A DNA stretch of 38,100 nucleotides from an uncultured Prevotella sp. (GCA_900316015.1 ONBG01000039.1:1-38100), one strand, 5' to 3'. Numbered from the stretch's first letter, positions 1 to 8,787 are shown. Translations and numbers: made by a program. The notes: generated by a model from the sequence alone, not told the origin.

Positions 1-1
1 C

Positions 2-868
2 ACCCTGCCCATAGAGCGCGTGGACCGCACGCCGGTGGTGTTTGAAAACCGCCAGCTCGGACTGAAGCTTGCCGGCATCCTCTTCCATCCCCGAACACTT
101 CAGACCGACAAAAAGCTGAAGGCCGTCATCATTGGCGGGCCTATGTACAGCACCAAAGAGCAACCGCAGAGCAACTACGCCGTGATGTTGGCTGACAAGG
201 GCTACGCCACGCTTGTGTATGACAACAGTTACATCGGTTCCAGCGAGGGCCATCCGCGTGGACTGGAGAATCCAGACGTGAAAGCCTCCGACCTGCGCAG
301 CGCGGTGGACTACCTCACGACACTCGACGACATCGACACCGCCCACATCGCCGCTGTAGGCATCTGTGGCAGCGGCAGTTATCTGCCTTACGGTGCCAAG
401 GACGACGCACGGGTAAAGGCAGTAGTGAGCATCGTACCCTTCACGGTGATGGACCGGATTATCTCCACTCCTGACTCTGTGCTGCTGCATGACAAGGAAA
501 TGTATGAGAAGACGGGCGTGGCTCAGCGTGTAGACCTTACGGCGGGCTCACCCGGCGAGGCTTACTATCGCAATGCTCAGCGTGGAGCCCCCCCCAACTA
601 TGTCAATGCGGTGTCGTGGAGCGCGCTGTCGTGGCGTCACTTCCATCCCACGCAGTTCATCCGTGAGCTCCTCCAGCCCTACCTCGTCATCATCGGCGAG
701 AATGCCTTCTCACGTTTGGGTGGACAGCGGATGTACGAGAATGCGGGCTCAGCGCATAAGTTCCTCCACGTCACCAAAGATGCCACCCATTTCGAGATGT
801 ACGATGGCGACAAGTATGTGAGGGAGAATGTCGCAGTCATCGCTGACTTCCTCGAGAAGTATCTGTAG
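2..868 (+). CDS. alpha/beta hydrolase (YcjY/dienelactone-hydrolase-like), 5' end cut by window
   Basis: This is an alpha/beta-hydrolase-fold protein of unknown substrate. The reading frame is open to the window edge, so the true start probably lies upstream; a GTG at 20 is the first possible internal start. Numbered from that GTG (282 residues), the nucleophile elbow is G114-I-C116-G-S118, which puts a cysteine where most family members have serine, as in dienelactone hydrolases and many YcjY-like proteins. H257, in DATHFEMYD near the C-terminus, is the likely catalytic histidine. A GGPMYSTKEQ loop near residue 39 probably forms the oxyanion region. The gene ends just before a strong hairpin at 931-957. 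The family call is fairly secure. The substrate is not known. Confidence 0.8.
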   Translation, partial: TLPIERVDRTPVVFENRQLGLKLAGILFHPRTLQTDKKLKAVIIGGPMYSTKEQPQSNYAVMLADKGYATLVYDNSYIGSSEGHPRGLENPDVKASDLRSAVDYLTTLDDIDTAHIAAVGICGSGSYLPYGAKDDARVKAVVSIVPFTVMDRIISTPDSVLLHDKEMYEKTGVAQRVDLTAGSPGEAYYRNAQRGAPPNYVNAVSWSALSWRHFHPTQFIRELLQPYLVIIGENAFSRLGGQRMYENAGSAHKFLHVTKDATHFEMYDGDKYVRENVAVIADFLEKYL

Positions 869-930
869 ACTGCAATCGGATAATATATCCCTAATATCCG
901 CACCACAATAGTCTCTAATATCTTATAACG

Positions 931-960
931 TCCTGAGCAACAAAAAGTTGCTCAGGATTT
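931..960 (+). terminator. Hairpin terminator after the hydrolase gene
   Basis: A perfect 11-bp inverted repeat (TCCTGAGCAAC at 931-941 and GTTGCTCAGGA at 947-957) encloses an AAAAA loop and is followed by a short TTT. It lies 62 bases after the hydrolase stop, consistent with an intrinsic terminator, although the T-tract is weak. Confidence 0.6.
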
Positions 961-1316
961 GACCATGTCAAGAAAATCACTTAACTTAGTGGTGCAAAAA
1001 CAAATTAGCAATTCATTAACACGGCAAGGCAGTTTGTACTTAATATCTACACAGAGCAGAATGCATATGCGACCGTCTTCAAATCTGATTTCGGATAATG
1101 AAAGCAGACATGTTGAATTTTATAGCGGTGAGCTCCTATACGCTTTATGGGGTAAGGGGATGTTGTACGCCAAAAGATGCTAATCGAAAGGAAAGGAGCC
1201 GTTTCTGGCTACAATTCTCACAAAGAAATAGATTTTGGGTCAAAACTGGCATTACCGACTTCTTGCGGATTTTAGGCTGAATAATTTTATAGTTTATAGC
1301 GTGTTTTTTTGTGAGT

Positions 1317-1398
1317 AGGTTGACAGGTTGTCAAGCCCCAGTGTTTATCGGGCTTGCAACCTGTTTTGAGGTTGTCAAAGGTTGACACGAGGTTGACA
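1317..1398. repeat. Five AGGTTGWCA direct repeats with an embedded inverted repeat
   Basis: AGGTTGACA or AGGTTGTCA starts at 1317, 1325, 1369, 1379 and 1390. CAGGTTGTCAAGCCC (1324-1338) pairs with GGGCTTGCAACCTG (1350-1363) with a single bulged base, giving a long hairpin followed by TTTT. The block could be a protein-binding site array, a structured RNA end, or a remnant of a mobile element. The sequence alone does not decide between these. Confidence 0.5.
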
Positions 1399-1419
1399 AG
1401 CTGGAGTTTCACTCAATAC

Positions 1420-1468
1420 AAAAAAGAAGATGTACCATCCAATAGAATGATGATACACCTTCTTTTTT
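1420..1468. terminator. Bidirectional intrinsic terminator downstream of susD
   Basis: The arms at 1420-1439 and 1449-1468 are complementary over 20 positions except two G-U type mismatches. An A-run at one end and a T-run at the other let the hairpin act on both strands. It lies 15 bases past the susD stop. Confidence 0.85.
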
Positions 1469-1483
1469 ATAAGAACGTCAGGT

Positions 1484-3415
1484 TTATTCCCATCCAGGAT
1501 TTTGCTTCAACTCAGGATTAAGCACGATCTCTGTCGTGGGAATTTGATAGAGATAGTATTTCTCTAACCATCCTTTCCCTTCGGTAATCGGGTTATTGAA
1601 AAGGAATATATATCCTTCTTTCAAGGATCCATTCTTTCCATCCGATTGACCTGTCTGCGGATTGTATAGCGTTAAACCGGAAGCCTGTGCCTTGGCTTTC
1701 GTAACATGGATGCCAAGCGTAGGACGATTCAAGAACCAAGGTGCCATTCTCCATCTGCGCACATCGTAAAATCCGAATCCTTCTCCCATCAACTCTACGA
1801 TACGCTCACGTCTTATTTCCCACAGGATAGGGTCTACCAGCTTGCCTTCTGTATTATCCTTAGGATACCAGCGTCCACGATTCGGGTCGAAAGTCTCATT
1901 GATATCAGCGACAATCATCTTGGCAACCCCGGCACGATCGCGTAACTTATTGATGGTAAGGTCTGCTACGTTTTGGTCAAATGAACCTAATTCATATTTT
2001 GCCTCAGCTTCATTCAACAATACTTCCTCAATCTTAAAGATAGGCTTGTCAGATACGTTCAAGGCTCCATTGTTGAAATTATGTTCCCAGTTGTCTGTGT
2101 TCTTCCAGAAATAATAGCCTGATCGACAACTGACGAATGATCCGGTCCCTAACCTTGGGATCTCAGGAACTAAGTTCGCGCCCCAGTTTTGGTCGGGCAG
2201 TCGTTTCATTCCAACACCTGGGTTGCTGCACGACTCGTTCTTTCCCATGATGTCGATATATTCCCTATCTGCAGGATTTGAGGTGAAGTGCCAAGTACGA
2301 TAACCTTCAGGGCCTGTACCAGCTGCAACTTTATAGGGAGGGAGCACATTATGATAGAGGCGAGGATCCCTATCACGGAATTCTTCGTACATGGTCTGGT
2401 CACCATGATAGCCAGAGGAGACATTTGAAATAGGCTTTCCATTCTTCATCAGGAAGAGGTTCACCGTATTTTTGTTCATCTCGACATAGTGTGAAGAGGT
2501 TCGCTCGATCTCACACATATTGTGTTGTGCCAAGTCAGGGACGTATTGCTTATAGAGAATGATCCCAGGGACCTTGCTTAAGTCATCAGTCGTCCACATT
2601 TCACCATATCCAGAAGCGGGTTGTCCGTCTGTTCCCTGATAGAGAGTAGGGTACTCTTTCATCAAGATCTCAGATGCCCGGACGCTCTCTTGTAGATATC
2701 CTTCGTATTCTCCCATATCATGATACTTACGCCAAGTCCCTTCACGGAGTCCGAAGCGTGAGATCAGGGCAAGGATGCAATCTCTGTCTATCGTGTTAGC
2801 TCCATCTTTGGCTTTGAAGTTACCGATATTCTCCTCCGCCCATTTCAATCGTTGCATAATGGAATCTGCTACGATCTTCCTGTCAATACGTGGTCCATAG
2901 GCCTCTTCGTCATTTTCTTTGAGGACCTTATTCACCCAAGGCACATCTCCGAATCTGCTGACGAGTTCTATGTACCAATAGGAATGAAAGAAGTAGGCTA
3001 CGGCGCGCCAATGATTCTTTTCAGCAGCAGTCATACTGCTATTGCCTAAATGCGAGAGCATGATATTTGTCCTACGCACGTAGTTGCTGAAGTTCCATCC
3101 ATTGCCGGATGCTACGCTTGAGACGGTCTGGAAAGCAAAGCGGTTAAAGCCACTGGTATATTTTGATTCCAGATATCCTGCGTCCATGTCGCTTCTATAT
3201 TGGCCGCTCTCTCCCCAAGAAGCAAGGGAAGTCCCAATCGTGCCATCATTGAAAATCGCATAACAAGGCCATAAGAACGACTTGAAGTTATCATATGATG
3301 TAAAGGCATTATCCTCTGTGAGATCAGTCTTTGGCAATTTTTCTAAGAAATCATCATTGCATGATGCGAAAGCAAATGCCAACAGGATAAGGGATAATAA
3401 ATTTATCTTTTTCAT
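1484..3415 (-). CDS. RagB/SusD-family nutrient-uptake outer membrane lipoprotein
   Basis: This is the surface glycan- or nutrient-binding partner of the adjacent SusC-type transporter. It is 643 residues long, within the larger end of the SusD range. The N-terminus is a lipoprotein signal, with a hydrophobic stretch after MKK and a lipobox ending FAS-C19, so the mature protein should be lipid-anchored and surface-exposed. The LPKTDLTEDNAF segment right after the cysteine and the C-terminal ELKQNPGW ending are typical of the family. SusD proteins form a lid over the SusC barrel and bind substrate through TPR-like helices. The gene starts 20 bases after susC and is surely co-transcribed with it. 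No glycosidase, sulfatase or peptidase lies next to the pair, so the substrate cannot be read from context. Confidence 0.95.
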   Translation of the reverse strand: MKKINLLSLILLAFAFASCNDDFLEKLPKTDLTEDNAFTSYDNFKSFLWPCYAIFNDGTIGTSLASWGESGQYRSDMDAGYLESKYTSGFNRFAFQTVSSVASGNGWNFSNYVRRTNIMLSHLGNSSMTAAEKNHWRAVAYFFHSYWYIELVSRFGDVPWVNKVLKENDEEAYGPRIDRKIVADSIMQRLKWAEENIGNFKAKDGANTIDRDCILALISRFGLREGTWRKYHDMGEYEGYLQESVRASEILMKEYPTLYQGTDGQPASGYGEMWTTDDLSKVPGIILYKQYVPDLAQHNMCEIERTSSHYVEMNKNTVNLFLMKNGKPISNVSSGYHGDQTMYEEFRDRDPRLYHNVLPPYKVAAGTGPEGYRTWHFTSNPADREYIDIMGKNESCSNPGVGMKRLPDQNWGANLVPEIPRLGTGSFVSCRSGYYFWKNTDNWEHNFNNGALNVSDKPIFKIEEVLLNEAEAKYELGSFDQNVADLTINKLRDRAGVAKMIVADINETFDPNRGRWYPKDNTEGKLVDPILWEIRRERIVELMGEGFGFYDVRRWRMAPWFLNRPTLGIHVTKAKAQASGLTLYNPQTGQSDGKNGSLKEGYIFLFNNPITEGKGWLEKYYLYQIPTTEIVLNPELKQNPGWE

Positions 3416-3435
3416 TTGATTCAGTTATAAGAATG

Positions 3436-6400
3436 TTAAAGTGTTACGTTGACTCCAAAAGAGAAAGTCCGCTTGGATGGATAGTTCCAACTGAGAGTTT
3501 CTGGGTCTATGCCTTTCTTGAGAGATGTGAAAGTTGCCAAGTTCTCAATGCTCATAAACAACTTGAGCTGATATAATGACAATCTGTTGATCCATGACTT
3601 CGGGAAGGCGTAAGATAGTGTCATATTCTTGATCCTGAGATAGGCTGCATTGGACAGGAAGCGATCGGAAACACGATAGTTGGAGGACATATTGGCATAG
3701 TCACCATAGATCCTTGCGTATTTCGCTCCAGGATTTGCACAGGTATAGTCCCCATTTGCTTCATCCACTGGTTTCCAATAATTCTCAAGACCTTTGTATA
3801 GGGCGATGAACTTATAGTCGGAATACATGGGCAATGTCAGCGTATTGGCTATCCAAGCATCCCGTTTTCCTGTTCCTTGCATGAACAGGCTAAAGGAAAA
3901 TCCTTGATAAGAAGCACCTAAGGTGAGTCCAAACAAGTAGCGGGGGAGGGAATTCCCTATGCGCACACGGTCACCAGGATTCTTTAACGTGTTGTCACCC
4001 TGCGTGATCAGGTTCGTACCATGGTCGTCATCCATGAGGTTCTTGAACTTGATGTCACCTGGTCGAGGATTGATGCCATCAGGTTTGGAGATACCTTCCT
4101 TCAGCTTCCAGCTCTTCGTATCCTCAAAGTCGTCAACAGTGTAGAACCCATCATACTTGTATCCCCATATTTCTCCTAATTGTTCGCCCTCGTAGTAACC
4201 GGACAGTAATTTCGATTCATTTGAGTCATATTTAGTGATCTTCGACTTATAGTCAGAGAGATTGAGGTTAATATTATATCTTACTTTACCGATTTTGTCA
4301 TGCCATCCGGCACTGATCTCCCAGCCACGCGTCCTCATGTCTGCCGTATTTTGATAAGGTGCCTTAGCTCCTATGACAGCAGGCAACTGCATTCCTGGGG
4401 CTAACATCCCATTCGTGTTGCGTTGATACCAATCAATCGTGGCTGTCAAGCGATTGTTCAGGGCAACGATGTCAAGACCAAAGTCAAGGGTATGCACTTT
4501 TTCCCAAGTAAAATTGCTGCTGACCAGTTCTGGCAAGGTCGTCACTGCCGTCGTATACTGTCCGTCTATCAGCCAGCCACTGTATTTGTTATTGATCGTC
4601 ATAGTGGGCACGAAAGCATACGGAGAGATGTTCTGATTCCCGATCATTCCATAAGAGGCGCGGAGTTTCAGTCCATCCAGCCATTTGCGTGTCGTTTTCA
4701 TGAAGCTTTCTTCTGCAATATTCCAACCTGCAGATACGGATGGGAAGAATCCAAACCGATGGTCCTTAGGGAATTTGGATGACCCATCATAGCGTCCGTT
4801 GACCTCCAAGAGGTAGCGTGAGGCGTAATTGTAGTTTACTCGGAAGAAGCCTCCACGGACGGAATAGTCTCTGTAATTGTCTTTTGCAATCAGTGTGGAT
4901 GTGCCTCCACCCAAAGAAGGTACTTCGATGACAGCTTGTCCATAAGATGTGTCTACCATATCGTCATAGGAACTTGATTCCTGGTTGAATCCTGCCATGA
5001 ATTTGAAATGATGGTCTTTCAGGATATCCAGTCGATAAGTACCATAGATATTGAACGCATTATAGTTGGTTGTGCTCTTTTGTTTCTGGAGATAATCTAA
5101 GGTTGGAGTCGTGTCAACACCACCTTGTACCGTTGTATACTTCTGGGATCCTGTATACCATGAATAGTCATAATCCTTCCGGTCATACGTGTATTCCACA
5201 TTGACATCGAAGTTCTTAAAGGGCTTGATGATGGACCTTAGGAAGATCCTGGGATTGCTATTCAAGGAACGGGAGGCATTAGACCATTGTATCTGGTTGT
5301 AAGAAGTGAAGAAGGGAACTCCCGCACTTTGTTCCTCAATCTCTGCAGGCATGGTTCCTTCTGGATAGAAGGAGGGCAGACGGGTCGAGTAAATGGCTCC
5401 AAGCGCAGAAGAAGGCAACGTGCTCTTGCTACGCGCATAAGAGAAGGTAGCTTCTTGAGTGAGCCAAGAGGTCACATCTGCTGAAATGAAACCGCTGATA
5501 TTCTTGCGTACGTACTCATCCTTGTTCGTAACTAAGACACCATTTGTAAAGGTATAGCCTGCTGATAAACGATAACGAATGTTCTTTGTGCCGCCCGACG
5601 CAGAGATATTGTGCGTTTGCTGGAAGCTCGTTTCCATCATTTTCTTGAAAGGATCGTGCTCATTCAAGAAATATACAGCACCATTCGCATCCTTGTACAT
5701 TCCGTCACCATACGTCTGTAATGATGACGGGTCCTTCTTGTATTGTGCTAATAGTTCTCGCCAGCGTTTCACGCTTGGAGAGCCAATGGTCCAGTACTGA
5801 TCACCCGCACTTTCTGAGTAAGCCTCAAGATAGGTATCCAGGTCAACTTGCTCAGGGAGATTGATGGCGTTGCTGAATGCGATGTTGTTGTTATAGTTCA
5901 GTCTAAAGGATGAATTGCTTTGTGGATGCTTGGTGGTGATCAGGATGACGCCTCCAGCAGCACGCGCTCCATAGATCGCGGATGATGCTGCATCCTTCAA
6001 GATCGTGACCGACTCAATGTCCTCAGGGTTCAACATATCCATGGTCCCTTCTACGTTATCGATCAATACCAATGGAGAGATCGTGGATCCGGAGCCAATT
6101 GAATAAGCACCACGCATCTGGAAAGAACGGCTGGCACCCGGGGCATTGCCATTGCTGCCCGCCAATAGACCTGGTGCAACCCCTAATAGGGCATCACTTG
6201 CCTTTGTCAGTGGACGGTCGCCTAAGGCATCTTCCATCTTGACCGTGGTCACAGAACCTGTTAAATTCGCCTTTTTCTGGGTACCGTAACCCACGACAAC
6301 CACTTCATTCAGGGTTTTGTTGTCTTCTTTCAGCGAAATGGACAGTTGGCTGTTTGCGCCTGCGATGACCGTCTTGTCTGTATATCCGACGTATGAGATC

Positions 6401-6906
6401 TTAAGGTTACTGCCTTGAGCGGCATCAATTGAAAATCTTCCGTCGATGTCACTGATCGCCAAAGTCTTCCCGTTGACACTGACGGTGGCGCCAATGACTG
6501 GCTCACCGGAAGGGTCTGTGATCGTCCCAGAGTATCGACGCAAGGATGAAGACTTAGCCTCCTTGTTGTCTTGTTGTGCTTGGGACGTGTGTTTCTTCAC
6601 TTGGATGACGATAGAGGTAGACGAGACAATCTCGTAAGTCAGTCCACTGCCTTCCAAAGCGGCATCTAAAACACGGCTGACGGGAACCTTCTTCAGGTTA
6701 AGGGTTACACGTGGAGCGTTGTCTACCATTTCACTCCGATAGGAAACATGGTAAGACGACTGCTTCTCAATTTGCGCAAAGACTTGTCGAAGGGTCGCTT
6801 GGTTGGCGATCACCGTGACGACAGAGCCTTTTGCCTTCACAAAGGAAGTGCCCAGGAATAAGAACAATGCCATGAGCAAATACTGGGCTTTAAGGTTTCT
6901 TTTCAT
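3436..6906 (-). CDS. SusC/RagA-family TonB-dependent outer membrane transporter with N-terminal STN signalling domain
   Basis: This 1156-residue TonB-dependent transporter should import an oligosaccharide or similar nutrient across the outer membrane. Domains in order: signal peptide (about 1-26), STN/secretin-TonB short N-terminal domain (about 27-104), carboxypeptidase-regulatory-like domain (about 125-195), TonB-box-like segment around EVVVVGYG (about 201-208), plug (about 210-330) with the SusC-type signature NPEDIESVTILKDAASSA, then the 22-strand barrel to the C-terminus (FGVNVTL). The STN domain matters because in FecA-type systems it contacts a FecR anti-sigma factor in the periplasm, and exactly such a gene lies upstream here. 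Binding of ligand would release the ECF sigma factor and raise transcription of susC and susD. The gene is separated from fecR by a hairpin that overlaps the fecR stop. Confidence 0.96.
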   Translation of the reverse strand: MKRNLKAQYLLMALFLFLGTSFVKAKGSVVTVIANQATLRQVFAQIEKQSSYHVSYRSEMVDNAPRVTLNLKKVPVSRVLDAALEGSGLTYEIVSSTSIVIQVKKHTSQAQQDNKEAKSSSLRRYSGTITDPSGEPVIGATVSVNGKTLAISDIDGRFSIDAAQGSNLKISYVGYTDKTVIAGANSQLSISLKEDNKTLNEVVVVGYGTQKKANLTGSVTTVKMEDALGDRPLTKASDALLGVAPGLLAGSNGNAPGASRSFQMRGAYSIGSGSTISPLVLIDNVEGTMDMLNPEDIESVTILKDAASSAIYGARAAGGVILITTKHPQSNSSFRLNYNNNIAFSNAINLPEQVDLDTYLEAYSESAGDQYWTIGSPSVKRWRELLAQYKKDPSSLQTYGDGMYKDANGAVYFLNEHDPFKKMMETSFQQTHNISASGGTKNIRYRLSAGYTFTNGVLVTNKDEYVRKNISGFISADVTSWLTQEATFSYARSKSTLPSSALGAIYSTRLPSFYPEGTMPAEIEEQSAGVPFFTSYNQIQWSNASRSLNSNPRIFLRSIIKPFKNFDVNVEYTYDRKDYDYSWYTGSQKYTTVQGGVDTTPTLDYLQKQKSTTNYNAFNIYGTYRLDILKDHHFKFMAGFNQESSSYDDMVDTSYGQAVIEVPSLGGGTSTLIAKDNYRDYSVRGGFFRVNYNYASRYLLEVNGRYDGSSKFPKDHRFGFFPSVSAGWNIAEESFMKTTRKWLDGLKLRASYGMIGNQNISPYAFVPTMTINNKYSGWLIDGQYTTAVTTLPELVSSNFTWEKVHTLDFGLDIVALNNRLTATIDWYQRNTNGMLAPGMQLPAVIGAKAPYQNTADMRTRGWEISAGWHDKIGKVRYNINLNLSDYKSKITKYDSNESKLLSGYYEGEQLGEIWGYKYDGFYTVDDFEDTKSWKLKEGISKPDGINPRPGDIKFKNLMDDDHGTNLITQGDNTLKNPGDRVRIGNSLPRYLFGLTLGASYQGFSFSLFMQGTGKRDAWIANTLTLPMYSDYKFIALYKGLENYWKPVDEANGDYTCANPGAKYARIYGDYANMSSNYRVSDRFLSNAAYLRIKNMTLSYAFPKSWINRLSLYQLKLFMSIENLATFTSLKKGIDPETLSWNYPSKRTFSFGVNVTL

Positions 6907-6961
6907 TTCTCAATTGTTTTATGTGTATAAATAGGTTTTATGAGGGTTGACGGATGAAAAC

Positions 6962-6994
6962 GAAAAAAGTACCGAGTAAAACGGTACTTTTTTC
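6962..6994 (-). terminator. Hairpin overlapping the fecR stop codon, between fecR and susC
   Basis: A perfect 13-bp inverted repeat (6962-6974 with 6982-6994, 7-base loop) carries runs of A and T at its ends, as an intrinsic terminator does. The fecR TGA (complement of 6993-6995) lies in its upstream arm. It would separate sigma/anti-sigma transcripts from susCD, which then need their own promoter in 6907-6961. Confidence 0.85.
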
Positions 6995-7994
6995 AGAAAG
7001 TGATGAAAATCTGTTGTTCTTTCACTTTGTAATGGAACCCATAGACCAATTGTAGGATGTGAATGGCCTGCTCAAGGTTCCTTGTTGGCAATGTCCCTGT
7101 GAAATGATCCAGTCCGATAGGAGCGTGGACGATGACCCTTACGTCATAATAATCCTCTATGCTCTGGACTACTTGTCGGAAGGAAGCATTCAGGAAATCC
7201 ATCTCGTTCTGTTTCCATGCACTCAGATCCGCGCTTTCTGACTGTTGGAACAAGGTGATTTGTCCTGTGGCATAGTTCAACTCAGCCACTTCTCCAGGAT
7301 TCACTACCTGGTGATTCTGTGTGCGCGTGGCTGTCATCATGACTTTTCCTTCGTCCAATAATAATTTGGCAGCCGTTTCTTTCGGTCGGGCACGGAGACA
7401 GAACTTCGTTCCTAAGACTTCTACTTGCAGCTTTTCCTGGCGGATAATAAATGGACTTTTCTTGTCTTTTGCCACGTCAAAATAGGCCTCACCTTCGAAA
7501 CTGACTTGCCGGGCATCTCTTCCAAAAAGGGAAGGAAGGTAAAAAAGACGACTGTCATGGTTTAATGTAACCTTACTTCCATCAGGTAGGACAATGGAAG
7601 CCTTCTCGCCTCTCCCGGTGACGAAGGTCACTTCTTTGTTCGCTTCCACCTGCCTTTCATGATAAAAGTAATAAGTGGTGATGAACATGAGTGGCAAAAG
7701 GATGGCAGATGCTATGCTGAACCATTTCATGAGTATTGTCCGAACCTTTGGCTGGGAGGCAGGGGATGCTTGGTTAAAAGACCCATGAAGACCTAACCGG
7801 GAGTCAATGGCTTGCTTCATTTCGGATAGGCGGGGACAAATTGTCTTGATGTCGTTCGCTTCGGAAGACATCCATTCTTGCTGGAGGTATTCCTCTAACT
7901 GTTGATCCGTCGTATGCTGCAATTCCTCCTTGAACGCTGGCAACTCTTGGGATGATAGTTGGTTCTCTGCAAATTGTCTTATTAGCTTGTCCAT
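6993..7994 (-). CDS. FecR-family anti-sigma factor (inner membrane)
   Basis: This is a 333-residue single-pass membrane regulator. The cytoplasmic N-terminal part (about 1-87) would hold the sigma factor. A hydrophobic segment at about 88-111 crosses the membrane. The FecR domain (about 122-215) contains FVTGRGEKASIVLPDGSKV and FEGEAYFDVAKDK, both characteristic. A C-terminal DUF4974-like domain (about 262-330, starting NEMDFLNASF) completes the usual Bacteroidetes architecture and would contact the STN domain of the neighbouring SusC. The gene starts 52 bases after the sigma factor gene ends, in the same operon. Length and layout are standard. The pairing with the adjacent sigma factor and SusC is inferred from gene order. 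Confidence 0.95.
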   Translation of the reverse strand: MDKLIRQFAENQLSSQELPAFKEELQHTTDQQLEEYLQQEWMSSEANDIKTICPRLSEMKQAIDSRLGLHGSFNQASPASQPKVRTILMKWFSIASAILLPLMFITTYYFYHERQVEANKEVTFVTGRGEKASIVLPDGSKVTLNHDSRLFYLPSLFGRDARQVSFEGEAYFDVAKDKKSPFIIRQEKLQVEVLGTKFCLRARPKETAAKLLLDEGKVMMTATRTQNHQVVNPGEVAELNYATGQITLFQQSESADLSAWKQNEMDFLNASFRQVVQSIEDYYDVRVIVHAPIGLDHFTGTLPTRNLEQAIHILQLVYGFHYKVKEQQIFITF

Positions 7995-8046
7995 CTGAAT
8001 GTTCTTGTTCTTTATTGGAAGACTCTCTTTTTGAAGAAAAGTACCG

Positions 8047-8613
8047 TTAATAAAATAGAAAAAGTAAAGCGACGAGTGCCCCTAACTTCTTTCTTAACTC
8101 TTTTATGGCCAAAGACAATTGGTTCTTGACCGTTTGTAGACTCAGTCCTGTCTCTGATGCAATCTCTTGATTTGTCATGCCCTCCCACTTGGAAAGCCTC
8201 AGGATTTTCTGTTGCGTAAGGGGTAATTGCTGGATCGCTTTGTACAGTCGCTCAACGAACTGGTCATATTCAATTTGTTCATCCGCTGATTCTGGCGCGA
8301 TGGCTTCCCGACATTCCAGATAAGTCGCATAGGAAGGATCGTTGACACATTTCCTTAAGGCATCAATGAGCTTATGGCGGCAGATCATAAAAAGCAAAGG
8401 CTTGACTGTATCCGTACGCTTTACCCGGTTACGCGATTGCCAGAGGCGGATAAAGACATCTTCAACGATTTCTTCAGCCTCCTGCCCAGACTTGCAGAAA
8501 CGCAGGCTAAATGCATAAAGGCGATGGGCATATCGCTCATAGATTTCATTAAAGGCTTGCTCAGAACCTCCCGCCATGGCAATGATTAAGTGTGATTCGT
8601 CTCTCTTTTCCAT
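8047..8613 (-). CDS. ECF RNA polymerase sigma-70 factor paired with FecR
   Basis: This ECF-type sigma factor should direct RNA polymerase to the susCD promoter when released by FecR. I start it at the ATG at 8613 (MEKRDESHL, 188 residues) rather than the upstream frame extension of 75 residues, because a full promoter (TTTG-N20-TAAATTTG) sits inside that extension and 188 residues is the family's usual size. Region 2 is visible as AGGSEQAFNEIYERYAHRLY and EEIVEDVFIRLWQSR. Region 4 is LPLTQQKILRLSKWEGMTNQ followed by the helix-turn-helix EIASETGLSLQTVKNQL. The gene is divergent from the metal-efflux cluster, with about 180 bases between the two start codons. Confidence 0.93.
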   Translation of the reverse strand: MEKRDESHLIIAMAGGSEQAFNEIYERYAHRLYAFSLRFCKSGQEAEEIVEDVFIRLWQSRNRVKRTDTVKPLLFMICRHKLIDALRKCVNDPSYATYLECREAIAPESADEQIEYDQFVERLYKAIQQLPLTQQKILRLSKWEGMTNQEIASETGLSLQTVKNQLSLAIKELRKKLGALVALLFLFY

Positions 8614-8633
8614 CTTCTCTGAAACTGCAAGCA

Positions 8634-8665
8634 CAAATTTACAGCAAATCGTTGAATGGGGCAAA
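8634..8665 (-). promoter_or_regulatory. Bacteroidetes-type promoter for the ECF sigma gene
   Basis: On the minus strand, TTTG (complement of 8662-8665), 20 bases, then TAAATTTG (complement of 8634-8641) match the -33 and -7 elements of the primary Bacteroidetes sigma factor. The start site would fall near 8627-8630, giving a leader of about 15 bases before the ATG at 8613. Confidence 0.75.
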
Positions 8666-8779
8666 CTTTTTTTCTTAATAATTGTTGATATTGGGCATGA
8701 TGGCGACTTCTCTGATAGGAAGAGTCCTCCTTGGTAGTGAAAAATGCGAATTTGCATCTCGTTTGCAAAAAAATAATTG

Positions 8780-8787
8780 TATCTTTG
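8780..8787 (+). promoter_or_regulatory. -7 box upstream of the His-rich protein gene
   Basis: TATCTTTG matches the TAnnTTTG -7 consensus. Its end is only 8 bases before the ATG at 8796, so a transcript started here would have almost no leader. No TTTG lies at the usual 19-21 base distance; the nearest are 14 and 25 bases upstream. Confidence 0.55.

Larger units (their letters stand above)
869..1483. other. Intergenic region of about 600 bases with no recognisable gene
   Basis: This stretch holds two hairpins, a cluster of AGGTTGWCA motifs and the SusD-side terminator. Two short open frames occur on the plus strand: 74 residues from a TTG at 959, and 60 residues from 1098. Neither resembles a family I recognise, neither has a clear ribosome binding site, and they overlap each other in different frames. 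The sequence is more AT-rich than the flanking genes. It may be an eroded gene or plain spacer. Confidence 0.5.

Noticed and set aside
959-1280. Two short overlapping plus-strand frames (74 and 60 residues)
   Set aside because: No recognisable domain, no ribosome binding site, a TTG start for one, AT-rich sequence and mutual overlap in different frames.
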